Below, piece after piece: positions 1 to 8,568 of a stretch of DNA of 64,000 nucleotides (within the stretch, counting starts at the first letter, position 1; each line of letters opens with the position of its first letter). The position numbers were made by a program, and so were the translations under genes. Under the pieces are notes generated by a model that was not told the origin of the DNA, made no database searches, and saw only the letters and a list, made by a program, of their open reading frames with translations. This DNA is from Comamonas odontotermitis (GTDB lineage: Bacteria > Pseudomonadota > Gammaproteobacteria > Burkholderiales > Burkholderiaceae_C). The stretch spans positions 248,001-312,000 of the forward strand of contig NZ_JACHKZ010000001.1 in the NCBI RefSeq assembly GCF_014207855.1, given 5' to 3'.

Positions 1-2198
1 TCACCCTTCTGCTCTTTCTTGGCTTTTTTCAGCTTGCCGCCTTCGATGGTGACAAAGCTGGGGCAAAAACCGTTGACGCAGGAGAAATCCTTGTTGCAGG
101 TGCTCTGGTTGATCTTGCGCTTGCGGCCGAAGTCGGTTTCGACCGGCTCCACCGACAGGCAGTTCGACTTGGTCGAGCAGTCGCCGCAGCCTTCGCACAC
201 CGCTTCGTTGATGACGACGGTCTTGTCCGGCGTGGCCATGGTGCCGCGTTTGCGGCGACGGCGCTTTTCGGTGGCGCAGGTCTGGTCGTAGATGATGGCG
301 GTGGTGCCCGCAATCTCACGGAACTCGCGCTGAATGCGGTCCAGCTCGTCGCGGTGGTGCACGGTGACGCCTTCGCCCAGCTTGACGCCATCGTACTTTT
401 GCGGCTCGTCGGTCACGATCACCAGCTTCTTGACGCCCTCGGACAACAGGCTGGTCATGATCTGCAGCACCGAATGGCCTTCGGGGCGCTCGCCCACGCG
501 CTGGCCGCCGGTCATCGCCACGGCGTCGTTGTACAGCACCTTGTAAGTGATGTTCACCCCCGATGCAATGCTCTGGCGGATGGCAAGCAGCCCGCTATGG
601 AAGTAAGTACCGTCGCCCAGGTTCGAGAAGATGTGCTTGTCGGTGGTGAATGGCGCCTGACCGACCCAGGTAACGCCTTCTCCGCCCATTTGCGTGAAGG
701 TGCTGGTGTTGCGGTCAGGCATCCAGTTGACCATGTAGTGGCAGCCAATGCCGGCCACGGCGCGGCTGCCTTCGGGCACCCGGGTGCTGGTGTTGTGCGG
801 GCAGCCGCTGCAGAACCAGGGCAGGCGGTCGCCACTGTCCTGCTTGAGCTCAATCAAGCCTTTTTCACGTGCGGCAATGATTTCCAGGCGCGCATCCATG
901 CGGCGCACGATGTCATCGGGCACGCCCAGCTTCTTGAGGCGCTTGGCGACGGCCTGCGCAATGATGGCGGGCGTCAGATCGGCCTTGGGGCGCAGCAGCC
1001 AGTGGGCGCTGGGGTTGGGCACCGACCATTCGCCGCCAGAGTTGTCGCCGTCGGTTTCGTCGAACTTGCCCAGCACGTTCGGGCGCACGTCGGAGCGCCA
1101 GTTGTACAGCTCTTCCTTCAGCTGGTACTCGATGACCTGGCGCTTTTCTTCCACCACCAGGATTTCCTGCAGACCCATGGCAAAGTCGCGCGTGATCGAT
1201 GCCTCCAGCGGCCAGACCACATTCACCTTGTGCAGACGAATGCCCAGCTGGCGGCAGGTGTCGTCATCCAGGCCCAGATCAACCAACGCCTGGCGCGTGT
1301 CGTTGAACGCCTTGCCGCTGGCGATGATGCCAAAGCGGTCCTGCCTGGTTTCGATCACGTTGTAGTTGAGCTTGTTGGCGCGGATATACGCCAGCGCTGC
1401 ATACCACTTGTAGTCCATCAGGCGCGCCTCCTGCTCCAGTGGCGCATCGGGCCAGCGGATGTGCAGGCCGCCGGGCGGCATCACAAAATCGTCGGGCGTG
1501 ATGATGTTCACGCGGTCTGGGTCGACCAAAATGCTGGACGAGGATTCGACGATCTCCTGGATCGTCTTCATACCCGACCAGACACCGGCAAAGCGGCTGA
1601 GCGCAAATGCGTGCAGCCCCATGTCCAGAATGTCCTGCACGCTGGAGGGAAAGAACACCGGCGAGCCCACGGCCTTGAAGATGTGGTCGCTTTGGTGCGC
1701 AGCGGTGGATGATTTGCTGATGTGGTCGTCTCCGGCCAGCGCAATCACGCCACCGTGCTTGGCCGTGCCGGCCATGTTGGCATGCTTGAACACGTCCACA
1801 CTGCGATCCACACCCGGGCCCTTGCCGTACCAGATGCCAAACACGCCATCGAACTTCTTGCTCTGTGGGTACAGATCCAGCTGCTGCGTGCCCCAGACGG
1901 CGGTGGCGCCCAGCTCTTCATTCACGCCGGGTTGAAACTCGATGTGGTTCTCTTTCAAGTACTTCTTGGCGGCCCACAGCGCTTGGTCGTAACCGCCCAG
2001 GGGCGAGCCACGGTAGCCGCTGATGAAACCTGCCGTGTTCAGGCCCTGCAGTGCATCGCGCTGGCGCTGCAGCATGGGCAGGCGCACCAGAGCCTGCACA
2101 CCGCTCATGAAGGCGCGGCCATGATCCAACGCGTATTTGTCGTCGAGCGAGACGGTTTCCAGCGCCTTACGGATGTGTTCTGGTAGTGAAGCGTTCAT
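1..2198 (-). CDS. Indolepyruvate ferredoxin oxidoreductase, fused IorA-IorB type (3' end outside window)
   Basis: Enzyme of aryl-pyruvate oxidation: indolepyruvate (or a related arylpyruvate) plus CoA and ferredoxin give the aryl-acetyl-CoA and CO2, using thiamine diphosphate. About 732 codons are visible, beginning MNASLPEHIRKALETVSLDD; the gene leaves the window before its stop. The segment GFISGYRGSPLGGYDQA matches the N-terminus of the bacterial fused family, and a Cys-rich stretch near residues 670-710 (CEGCGDCSTKSNC, later CVNGFCP) is the iron-sulfur region. The family is usually about 1150-1200 residues, so the C-terminal IorB-like domain is missing only because of the window edge. A good AGGAGG lies just upstream of the start. 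It is divergent from an Lrp/AsnC gene, its probable regulator. Odd: a partial duplicate of its own start precedes it. Confidence 0.9.
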   Translation of the reverse strand, partial: MNASLPEHIRKALETVSLDDKYALDHGRAFMSGVQALVRLPMLQRQRDALQGLNTAGFISGYRGSPLGGYDQALWAAKKYLKENHIEFQPGVNEELGATAVWGTQQLDLYPQSKKFDGVFGIWYGKGPGVDRSVDVFKHANMAGTAKHGGVIALAGDDHISKSSTAAHQSDHIFKAVGSPVFFPSSVQDILDMGLHAFALSRFAGVWSGMKTIQEIVESSSSILVDPDRVNIITPDDFVMPPGGLHIRWPDAPLEQEARLMDYKWYAALAYIRANKLNYNVIETRQDRFGIIASGKAFNDTRQALVDLGLDDDTCRQLGIRLHKVNVVWPLEASITRDFAMGLQEILVVEEKRQVIEYQLKEELYNWRSDVRPNVLGKFDETDGDNSGGEWSVPNPSAHWLLRPKADLTPAIIAQAVAKRLKKLGVPDDIVRRMDARLEIIAAREKGLIELKQDSGDRLPWFCSGCPHNTSTRVPEGSRAVAGIGCHYMVNWMPDRNTSTFTQMGGEGVTWVGQAPFTTDKHIFSNLGDGTYFHSGLLAIRQSIASGVNITYKVLYNDAVAMTGGQRVGERPEGHSVLQIMTSLLSEGVKKLVIVTDEPQKYDGVKLGEGVTVHHRDELDRIQREFREIAGTTAIIYDQTCATEKRRRRKRGTMATPDKTVVINEAVCEGCGDCSTKSNCLSVEPVETDFGRKRKINQSTCNKDFSCVNGFCPSFVTIEGGKLKKAKKEQKG

Positions 2199-2353
2199 CA
2201 CACACCTCCTTGGCAAACAAGCTCGTCGCCAAATACGCCACGTGCGGCTACGCCGCCCGCTGCGTTTTTGTGTTGCAACCCGCGTTGCAGGTTGTCATCG
2301 AGCGTTACGCTTTCCAGCGCCTTGCGGATGTGTTCTGGTAGTGAGGCATTCAT
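2198..2353 (-). pseudogene. 51-codon leader ORF duplicating the start of the downstream oxidoreductase gene
   Basis: An ATG at 2353 with a good AGGAGA upstream opens a 51-codon frame whose first residues, MNASLPEHIRKALESVTLDD, are nearly identical to the start of the oxidoreductase; after residue 20 the match ends. The frame stops with a TGA that overlaps the oxidoreductase ATG (TGATG). The two copies differ mainly at synonymous or conservative positions, so the duplication is not very recent and may be under selection. It could be a decayed tandem duplication or a translated leader that couples translation into the main gene. The sequence shows the duplication and overlap directly; function is inference. 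Confidence 0.7.
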
Positions 2354-2567
2354 CGTCTTGTCTCCTGTGGAGATCTCCTGATATCGGCTTGTGGCTCTTC
2401 AGGTTTTTGTGGGGGTGTAGATGGGGCCGGCACCAAGGCCGGCGGGTGCGGCAAAACACCACACCTTTCTCCGCTGCAGTGTACGGGCAAGCGCGTGGAT
2501 AAAGTATTCTTTTTCTTGCCGGGGCTTCCCTAGTTTTTGAAAGAATCTTGCTCTAAACTAACCACAA

Positions 2568-3077
2568 ATGAATCAACTTGACAAATTTGACTGGGCGATA
2601 TTGCAAGAATTGCAAAATGACGCCCGCCTTACCAACGCTGAGCTGGCCCAGCGCGTAGGCCTGTCGGCCGCGCCCTGCTGGCGCCGCGTGCGAGCGCTGG
2701 AGGAAGCTGGCTACATCACCGGCTACCACGCCACGCTCGATCGCCACAAGCTCGGCCTGGGCGTGCTGGCCTTTGTACGGGTGGATGCGGCGCAGAACAC
2801 GGCCGACATCACCGAGCGCATGGAAGAGTCGATCCGCCTGCTGCCCGAGGTAACGACCTGCCACTACATCAGCGGCGCGGGCACGTTCGAACTGCAGGTG
2901 GTGGCCAAGGATCTGGAGAGCTTTTCCGGTTTCGTGCGCAATGTGCTGCTGCGGCTCCCCAACGTCAAGGACGTGCACACCACCTTCTCTTTGGGAGAAG
3001 TGAAGGCCAGCAGTGCGCTACCATTACCTGTTACACCTACTAACAAGACGCTTCCTCCCCACAAGCCGGTGCGATGA
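2568..3077 (+). CDS. Lrp/AsnC family transcriptional regulator
   Basis: A 169-residue regulator with the full Lrp layout: an N-terminal helix-turn-helix (about residues 4-60; NDARLTNAELAQRVGLSAAP then CWRRVRALEEAGYI) followed by an RAM/AsnC ligand-binding domain (about 65-145; GAGTFELQVVAKDLESF). The last 25 residues are a Pro/Thr-rich tail beyond the usual length of about 150. It is divergent from the indolepyruvate oxidoreductase gene across a 214-base AT-rich gap, the typical arrangement for an Lrp-type local regulator responding to an amino acid; that target is inferred. There is no clear Shine-Dalgarno before the ATG. Confidence 0.9.
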   Translation: MNQLDKFDWAILQELQNDARLTNAELAQRVGLSAAPCWRRVRALEEAGYITGYHATLDRHKLGLGVLAFVRVDAAQNTADITERMEESIRLLPEVTTCHYISGAGTFELQVVAKDLESFSGFVRNVLLRLPNVKDVHTTFSLGEVKASSALPLPVTPTNKTLPPHKPVR

Positions 3078-3122
3078 CTCGGTCCGGCATGGGCGAGACA
3101 AGGTCTGTCCACAGGCATCGCC

Positions 3123-3581
3123 ATGCAAGAAAAAGCCGAGCTCTTCACATCCATCAAGCGCCATACGCTATCTTTTTTGATGATTCTTGCCAGTAGCTCC
3201 GCGCTCGCCAGCGCGCACGCTGGCTCCATCTACCAGTGCAAGCAATCCGATGGCAAAGTGGCCTTCCAGGAAACGCCTTGCGCCGCCAGCGCGACCCAGA
3301 CGCAAATCAACCAGCACCACCGGCCCGATGCCGCAGCTCCCAAGGCGGCCCAACCGGGCGCCCAACCCGCTGCTGCCACCGCAACCAAGGAGGAGCCCGC
3401 CGCCAACCTATGCGTACAGGCGGGCCGTACCGTCTATGCGCGGTTGCAACAAACGCACCCGCAAGCGGCTTTCACTGCCTGCAAAAAAGAGCTAGCCGAA
3501 CTCGCCACCCACATGGAATGCATGCAGGCCTGCATGGACACCTGGGTGGCGGCGTACAAAAAACACCAGGCTTCGCAATAA
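3123..3581 (+). CDS. DUF4124-type secreted protein
   Basis: A 152-residue protein with a signal peptide (hydrophobic FLMILASSSALASAHA, likely cleavage after AHA near residue 33) followed by GSIYQCKQSDGKVAFQETPC, the Tyr-x-Cys…Gly-Lys…Pro-Cys pattern of DUF4124 domains. A Pro/Ala-rich linker (about residues 70-100) joins this to a Cys-containing C-terminal part. Function is unknown; periplasmic location is inferred from the signal peptide. The start is uncertain: an in-frame ATG at 3180 would give a shorter signal peptide. Confidence 0.7.
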   Translation: MQEKAELFTSIKRHTLSFLMILASSSALASAHAGSIYQCKQSDGKVAFQETPCAASATQTQINQHHRPDAAAPKAAQPGAQPAAATATKEEPAANLCVQAGRTVYARLQQTHPQAAFTACKKELAELATHMECMQACMDTWVAAYKKHQASQ

Positions 3582-3683
3582 GGCCCTTCACCCCATCAGC
3601 CGGCCAGATTCAAGAGAGCATCTATCGAAATAGCCGGTAGCGCTCAAGGAGTGAGCACCAAAAGCTATTTATTCAGTAGCATT

Positions 3684-4850
3684 TCAGCGCTTGGCCAGAT
3701 GGCGGGGCCACAGCACCCACAGACGTAGCGGCTGCTTGACGCGGCCCGCGAAATCACCCGCCTCGTGGCCCCAGCCCGCAAAGTAATCTGCGCGCACCGC
3801 CCCCAAAATGGCGCTGCCCGTGTCCTGCGCCATCACCAGCCGGTTGAGCTGCACGGTCGGCCCGGTGGAAGACAGCCACACCGGTGTGCCGTAGGGAATG
3901 CTGGCGCGATCCACCGCAATGGAGCGGCCCGGCGTCAGCGGCACGCCCTGCGCGCCATTGGGGCCGAATTCGGCGTCCAGCGCAGACAGCGGCTCTTCCT
4001 TGAAGAACACATAGCGCGGATTGCTCCACAGCAGCTCGTTGATGCGCGCGGGGTTGGCGGCGATCCAGGCCTTGATGCCCGGCCAGGTGGCGTCGCGCAC
4101 CAGGCCCTGGTCCAGCAACCATTTGCCAATGCTCTTGTAGGGATGGTCATTGGTGGCTGCATAGGCCACACGGATCATGCGCACCGAGCCATCGGCCTCC
4201 TGCACCCGTACCCGGCCCGATCCCTGGATATGCAGCACCATTGCGTCCACCGGGTCGCTCACCCAGGCGATCACCTTGTCCTGCAGCTCGGCCTGGGCCT
4301 GCGGCAGGGTATCGATCTGCTGGCGGCTGTACCAGGGCTTGCGCGCCCCCAGGCTGGCAGGCGCCTTGTACAGCGGGATGGAGTAGCCATTGCCCGGCTG
4401 GCGCGCGCCATCAAGCATGGGCTCGAAATAGCTGGTCAGCATGCCGTCCGGGTTGCCATCGAGCGACTCGACCCGGTAGGGCTGAAAGCGCGCCACCATC
4501 CATTCGCGCTGCTCCTGCGTGGTGGCCATGCTCATGCGCCGCACTTCCGAGCAGAACTGGGCAAACGGTGCCGGAGGGCGACCGCAGCTCTTGATCCAGG
4601 CGTTCCAGGCATCGGCCAGGTTGTCCTGCTCCAGCCCCGGCACGGATGACCAGTGCACCGGCACCCAGCGGCTTTTTGCCTGCTGGATGGGCGCAGGCAA
4701 AGGCTCGTTGGCATCGGGCGGCGGCACCTCGATGCTGCCAGAAACTGGTGGCCGGGAGGTCGGCTCCTCCAGAGGGACTTGGGTGGAGCAGGCAGACAGA
4801 ATTCCTACAATGGCAACCATCCACAGCGTACGTAAGGAACGAGAACCCAT
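3684..4850 (-). CDS. mltA: Membrane-bound lytic murein transglycosylase A
   Basis: A lipoprotein that cleaves the glycan strands of peptidoglycan to 1,6-anhydromuropeptides at the inner face of the outer membrane. The chosen start at 4850 gives MGSRSLRTLWMVAIVGILSA followed by Cys, a lipobox (LSAC). The MltA and 3D domains follow: PDGMLTSYFEPMLDGAR and GNGYSIPLYKAP in the first half, and near the C-terminus the conserved MAQDTGSAILGAVRADYFAG containing the catalytic Asp. Length (388 residues) fits the family. Longer in-frame starts exist up to 4973 but would put residues before the signal peptide and run over the opposing small gene. Confidence 0.92.
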   Translation of the reverse strand: MGSRSLRTLWMVAIVGILSACSTQVPLEEPTSRPPVSGSIEVPPPDANEPLPAPIQQAKSRWVPVHWSSVPGLEQDNLADAWNAWIKSCGRPPAPFAQFCSEVRRMSMATTQEQREWMVARFQPYRVESLDGNPDGMLTSYFEPMLDGARQPGNGYSIPLYKAPASLGARKPWYSRQQIDTLPQAQAELQDKVIAWVSDPVDAMVLHIQGSGRVRVQEADGSVRMIRVAYAATNDHPYKSIGKWLLDQGLVRDATWPGIKAWIAANPARINELLWSNPRYVFFKEEPLSALDAEFGPNGAQGVPLTPGRSIAVDRASIPYGTPVWLSSTGPTVQLNRLVMAQDTGSAILGAVRADYFAGWGHEAGDFAGRVKQPLRLWVLWPRHLAKR

Positions 4851-4977
4851 GGGATTGATATTGCTGGAGGCGCTATTGGCGTTGGTCATACTGGTGGCGA
4901 TCGTCTGGTGGACGATGTTTGCCGGTCGCAAAAAAGGGGAAATCGTACGCAAAGATGAGCAGCCTCCGCGCAAGTAG
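4849..4977 (+). CDS. 42-residue single-TM small protein
   Basis: A short ORF starting MGLILLEALLALVILVAIVW, one strong membrane helix, followed by a basic tail (GRKKGEIVRKDEQPPRK). AAGGAA lies about 9 bases before the ATG. Its ATG sits in the palindrome CCATGG, so the same six bases carry the start of mltA on the other strand. I am not aware of a described function; the clean hydrophobic/basic architecture and the ribosome binding site support a real gene. It could be co-transcribed with the OmpA-like lipoprotein gene 160 bases downstream. Confidence 0.6.
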   Translation: MGLILLEALLALVILVAIVWWTMFAGRKKGEIVRKDEQPPRK

Positions 4978-5140
4978 GCTTTGGCAGATACCCGCCATCC
5001 GTAGGACAGTGCCGCTCGTTACCGTCGTTTTTACCATTTTTAAGCTTTGTAGCTGGCATTTGCATGCTGGTGCGCTCACAATTTGGCTCCAAGGTGCAGG
5101 CCCGCTGGAGGCCGCGCCCAACTTGATAAGGAGTTCCACA

Positions 5141-5785
5141 ATGAGCAAAAAAATCCTGGTTCCTGTCATTGCCAGCCTGGCGATTCTGAGTGGCTGCGCC
5201 AATATGTCGGACACCCAGCGCACCACCGCAACCGGTGCTGGCGTCGGTGCCCTGGGCGGTGCCGCCATTGGCGCCATCGCTGGCGGCCACGCAGGCAAGG
5301 GCGCCGTGATTGGCGCGGGTGTGGGGGCCTTGGGCAGCTACATCTGGTCGCAGCACATGGAAAAGCAAAAGCGCGAGATGGAGCAGGCCACGCAGGGCAC
5401 CGGCGTGACCGTGACACAGACGCAGGACAACCAGCTCAAGCTCGATATCCCGAGTGATATCTCGTTCCAGACCAATCGCTCTGACATCCAGGGCAACTTC
5501 GCCCCCATCCTGGATCGCTTTGCCGAAGGCCTGCGCAACAACCAGAACGCCCAGGTGCGCATCATCGGCCATACCGACAGCACCGGCAACGATGGCATCA
5601 ACGACCCGCTGTCGCTCGCCCGCGCTGAAAGCACGCGCAACTACCTGACCTCGCGCGGCGTCAACGGCGGCCGTATTCAGGTGCAAGGCATGGGCTCGCG
5701 CCAGCCGATTGCGACCAACGACACCGCCGAAGGCCGTGCACGCAACCGCCGCGTCGAAATCTTTGTGGGCGAAGTGCAGCAATAA
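5141..5785 (+). CDS. OmpA-family lipoprotein with glycine zipper (YiaD-like)
   Basis: A 214-residue outer-membrane-type lipoprotein. The start at 5141 follows AAGGAG and gives MSKKILVPVIASLAILSGC, a signal peptide with lipobox LSGC. Residues about 30-65 are a glycine-zipper segment (GAGVGALGGAAIGAIAGGHA). The C-terminal OmpA-like peptidoglycan-binding domain (about 105-212) contains IIGHTDSTGNDGINDPLSLA and ARNRRVEIFV, with the Asp and Arg that hold diaminopimelate. The likely role is tethering the outer membrane to the cell wall. A strong terminator follows. Confidence 0.9.
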   Translation: MSKKILVPVIASLAILSGCANMSDTQRTTATGAGVGALGGAAIGAIAGGHAGKGAVIGAGVGALGSYIWSQHMEKQKREMEQATQGTGVTVTQTQDNQLKLDIPSDISFQTNRSDIQGNFAPILDRFAEGLRNNQNAQVRIIGHTDSTGNDGINDPLSLARAESTRNYLTSRGVNGGRIQVQGMGSRQPIATNDTAEGRARNRRVEIFVGEVQQ

Positions 5786-5836
5786 CCGCTGGCCGCCGCT
5801 GTTGCTGCAGCCGCAGCACATGCCTACCTTCCACCC

Positions 5837-5862
5837 AGGAGCGCCAAAGGCGCTCCTTTTTT
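5837..5862 (+). terminator. Rho-independent terminator after the OmpA-family gene
   Basis: Perfect stem AGGAGCGCC / GGCGCTCC with an AAA loop followed by six T, 50 bases after the lipoprotein stop. Confidence 0.9.
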
Positions 5863-5892
5863 GATGCCTGCACCGCCAGCGGTGCCCTGCGT

Positions 5893-6522
5893 TCAGGTCA
5901 ATTCGCGCAACAGGTTGGCCAGCTCCACCGCTGACTTGACCATCATCTTGTCGAACACGCGGGCCCGGTGCACTTCAACCGTGCGCACACTGATGGCCAA
6001 CTCGTCGGCGATCAGCTTGTTGGGCAGACCGTCAATCACCAGGCGCATGACGGCCTGCTCACGGTCGGTGAGATCGGCCACGCGCTCGCGTACCTGCTGC
6101 TGCCCGCGCAGCGCTTCCAGGTGCGCGGCAGATGCGTGCAAGGCGTGCTCCACGCGGTCCACCAAGGCGTTGTCGGAAAACGGTTTTTCGCAGAAATCAA
6201 AGGCACCGCGCTTGACGGTGGCCACCGCAGTGGGCACATCGGCATGGCCGGTGAGAAAGATCACCGGCATCGCAGCAACCGCGCCCTGCTCCACCAACCG
6301 GTCAAACAGGGCCAGCCCACTCATGCCGGGCATACGCACATCCAGCAGCACACAGGCCGGGTCCTTCTGCACCGGGCGCGCCTGCAGCATGGCTTCAAAC
6401 GCCTCGGCCGACGCAAATCCCTCACTGAGCAGACGGCGCGAGCGCAGCAACCAGGCAAGCGCTTCGCGCACTTCGGCGTCATCATCAACGATATATACGG
6501 TGGCGTTCACAAGCGGTTGCAT
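5893..6522 (-). CDS. FixJ/NarL-type response regulator
   Basis: A 209-residue regulator. The receiver domain (about 8-120) has VYIVDDDAEVREALAWLL, the phospho-acceptor in CVLLDVRMPGMSG, the Thr of FLTGHAD and the Lys of CEKPFS. A LuxR-type helix-turn-helix follows (about 140-205; LTDREQAVMRLVIDGLPNK and ISVRTVEVHRARV). It lies 6 bases after the histidine kinase gene, so the two form one transcript and presumably one signalling pair. The target genes are unknown. Confidence 0.92.
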   Translation of the reverse strand: MQPLVNATVYIVDDDAEVREALAWLLRSRRLLSEGFASAEAFEAMLQARPVQKDPACVLLDVRMPGMSGLALFDRLVEQGAVAAMPVIFLTGHADVPTAVATVKRGAFDFCEKPFSDNALVDRVEHALHASAAHLEALRGQQQVRERVADLTDREQAVMRLVIDGLPNKLIADELAISVRTVEVHRARVFDKMMVKSAVELANLLRELT

Positions 6523-6528
6523 CGTCTC

Positions 6529-8568
6529 TCAATCATTGCGCCAGGTCGGCAAGGTAAAGCTGAATATCGTGCCCTGCGGGCTGTTGTCATGGTGAACCAG
6601 GTGGCTGCCGTGCTGCTCCACCACCGTGCGGCACAGCGAAAGGCCCAGGCCCATGCCCTCGTCCTTGGTGGTGAAGAACGGCGTGTACAGCTGCTGCGCC
6701 ACTTCGCCGGAAATTCCTACACCCCAGTCCGTCACGGCAAACTCCACCCAGGTGCGGCCAGCGGCATCGCCCTGTGTGCTTGCAAGGCGCACATCCATGC
6801 GCAAAAGCCGCAGCTCGCATCCTGAAAAATCCATGGCCTGCATGCCATTGCGGCTGAGGTTGAGCAGCACCTGCTCGACCATGGTGCGGTCGCAATACAC
6901 GGCAGGGACATTCGGTGCCAGCACGGCCACCACTTCCACCTGCAGTTTACGCCCCTGCAGGCGCACCAGCGGCAGCACGGCATCGAGCAGCTCCTGCGGA
7001 GGCACCAGCTCGCGCGCCTGCCCGCGGCGGCGCACAAAATCGTGCACGCTCTTGATCACGCGGCCCGCGCGTTCGGCCTGAAAGGCCATGCGCTGCACCG
7101 CCATGCGCACATCGGGCAGATGCGCCTGCAACTCCTGGGCAGGCACATCGTCGGGCAGCAGATTGAGCGTGCCGGTGGCGTAGCTGGATATGGCAGCCAG
7201 CGGCTGGTTCAACTCGTGGCTCAAAAGCGACGCCATCTCGCCCACCGTGGCCAGCCGCGCCGTAGCCTGCAGCCGCTCCTGCGACGCCCGCGAGAGCTCC
7301 TCCACCCGGCGCTGCTCGCTCATGTCGACAAAAGCGCTCATCCAGCCAGTATGCAGGCCTGCGGCATTGATCAGCGGCGCCTCGAAAATGAGCACGGGAA
7401 AGCGCACACCGTCCTTGCGCATGAAGGTCGATTCATAGCCCTCGCGCGCAGGCGGCAACTGGCCCGAGAGGCGAATGCGCTGGCGCCGCGCATACTCCGG
7501 CGCCAGCTCGGGCGGCCAATACGGCGTGGAGCGGCTGGGGTCCAGAATCTCCTCTGCCGTAAAGCCCACCATTTCGCAAAAAGCCGGGTTCACATAGGTG
7601 GTCTTGCCCTGCAGGTCGCGCGCGCGCAGCCCGGTAACGAGCGAGTCCTCCATCGCCTTGCGAAAGGCGAGCGCATCGCCCAGATCGCGCTCGGCCTTGA
7701 GGCGCCTGCGGTTGTCGCGTACCAGCACCACCAGCACGGTCACGAGTGCGATCGACATGCCCGTCACCAGCGCCGTCAGCACATTGGGAAAGACATTGGC
7801 CGCCGCATGCCAGCTGTCGATGCGCAGCATCAGCGTGGCGCCCGGCAGATCCAGCAGCTGCGTGGCGGTGAACACACGCGTACCGCGCCGGGGCGTGCTC
7901 ACGATCGCCAGGCGCGTGCCATCGGGCTCGGTGAACGACAGCTCGTGGTTGCGGCGGAAATTCTCGCTCACCAGATCGGTCAGCACGTTCTGCAGAATGT
8001 AGGTCACCACCACAAAACCGTGCAGACGCTCGCCGGTCTGCACCGGGGTGCACAGCTCCAGCAGCTCCAGCCCGGTGCCGTTGCCCTGCGACAGAAAATA
8101 GCTGCCCGCATACGAAGCGCTGCCCGAGCGCTGCGCACGCATGCAGGCGGTGTTGCTCTCCGTGTTGGCGCCGGTGCGGTCGATGCTGGACCACTGCAGA
8201 TTCAGGTAAGGTGACTCCTCGCTCGCTTCGATCTGCATCTGCGGATTGCGCCATTCGATATGCGCCAGATCGCGGTGGTTGCGCAGCATGTCGGCAGCCG
8301 TCAGCTGCCAGGCCATCACGTCGCTGTCATAGCGCGGCATGGTGCGCAGGCGGTTGATATTGCTGTTGAACGTGGTGCGGATGTCGGCCACCGCATCGGC
8401 CGCTTCGCGGTCCAGCCGCTGCTGCACTTCGGACACCTCGTAGCGCCCGGCCAGCCACACCTGCATCACCAGCATACCGGCCACCAGCAGCACCAGCAGC
8501 AGCCACAGCGACCAGCGCCGCCAGCTGTAGTGCCAGCGCTGGGCAGTCCAGCGCGCCCAAACGGTCAT
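6529..8568 (-). CDS. Membrane sensor histidine kinase with PAS domain, partner of the FixJ-like regulator
   Basis: About 679 residues. A first membrane helix (WSLWLLLVLLVAGMLVMQVW) is followed by a periplasmic sensor region of about 230 residues, a second helix (LTALVTGMSIALVTVLVVLV), a PAS domain (TTYVNPAFCEMVGFTAEEIL) and a C-terminal kinase core: phospho-acceptor His in LLSHELNQPLAAISSYATG, N-box LLNLSRNGMQAM and G-box TKDEGMGLGLSLC. The start at 8568 overlaps the stop of the carbon-nitrogen hydrolase gene (TGATG), implying translational coupling; an ATG at 8574 is also possible. The ligand is unknown. Confidence 0.9.
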   Translation of the reverse strand: MTVWARWTAQRWHYSWRRWSLWLLLVLLVAGMLVMQVWLAGRYEVSEVQQRLDREAADAVADIRTTFNSNINRLRTMPRYDSDVMAWQLTAADMLRNHRDLAHIEWRNPQMQIEASEESPYLNLQWSSIDRTGANTESNTACMRAQRSGSASYAGSYFLSQGNGTGLELLELCTPVQTGERLHGFVVVTYILQNVLTDLVSENFRRNHELSFTEPDGTRLAIVSTPRRGTRVFTATQLLDLPGATLMLRIDSWHAAANVFPNVLTALVTGMSIALVTVLVVLVRDNRRRLKAERDLGDALAFRKAMEDSLVTGLRARDLQGKTTYVNPAFCEMVGFTAEEILDPSRSTPYWPPELAPEYARRQRIRLSGQLPPAREGYESTFMRKDGVRFPVLIFEAPLINAAGLHTGWMSAFVDMSEQRRVEELSRASQERLQATARLATVGEMASLLSHELNQPLAAISSYATGTLNLLPDDVPAQELQAHLPDVRMAVQRMAFQAERAGRVIKSVHDFVRRRGQARELVPPQELLDAVLPLVRLQGRKLQVEVVAVLAPNVPAVYCDRTMVEQVLLNLSRNGMQAMDFSGCELRLLRMDVRLASTQGDAAGRTWVEFAVTDWGVGISGEVAQQLYTPFFTTKDEGMGLGLSLCRTVVEQHGSHLVHHDNSPQGTIFSFTLPTWRND

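Noticed and set aside
354..1712. A 452-codon plus-strand frame
   Set aside because: Antisense shadow of the indolepyruvate oxidoreductase; no motifs.
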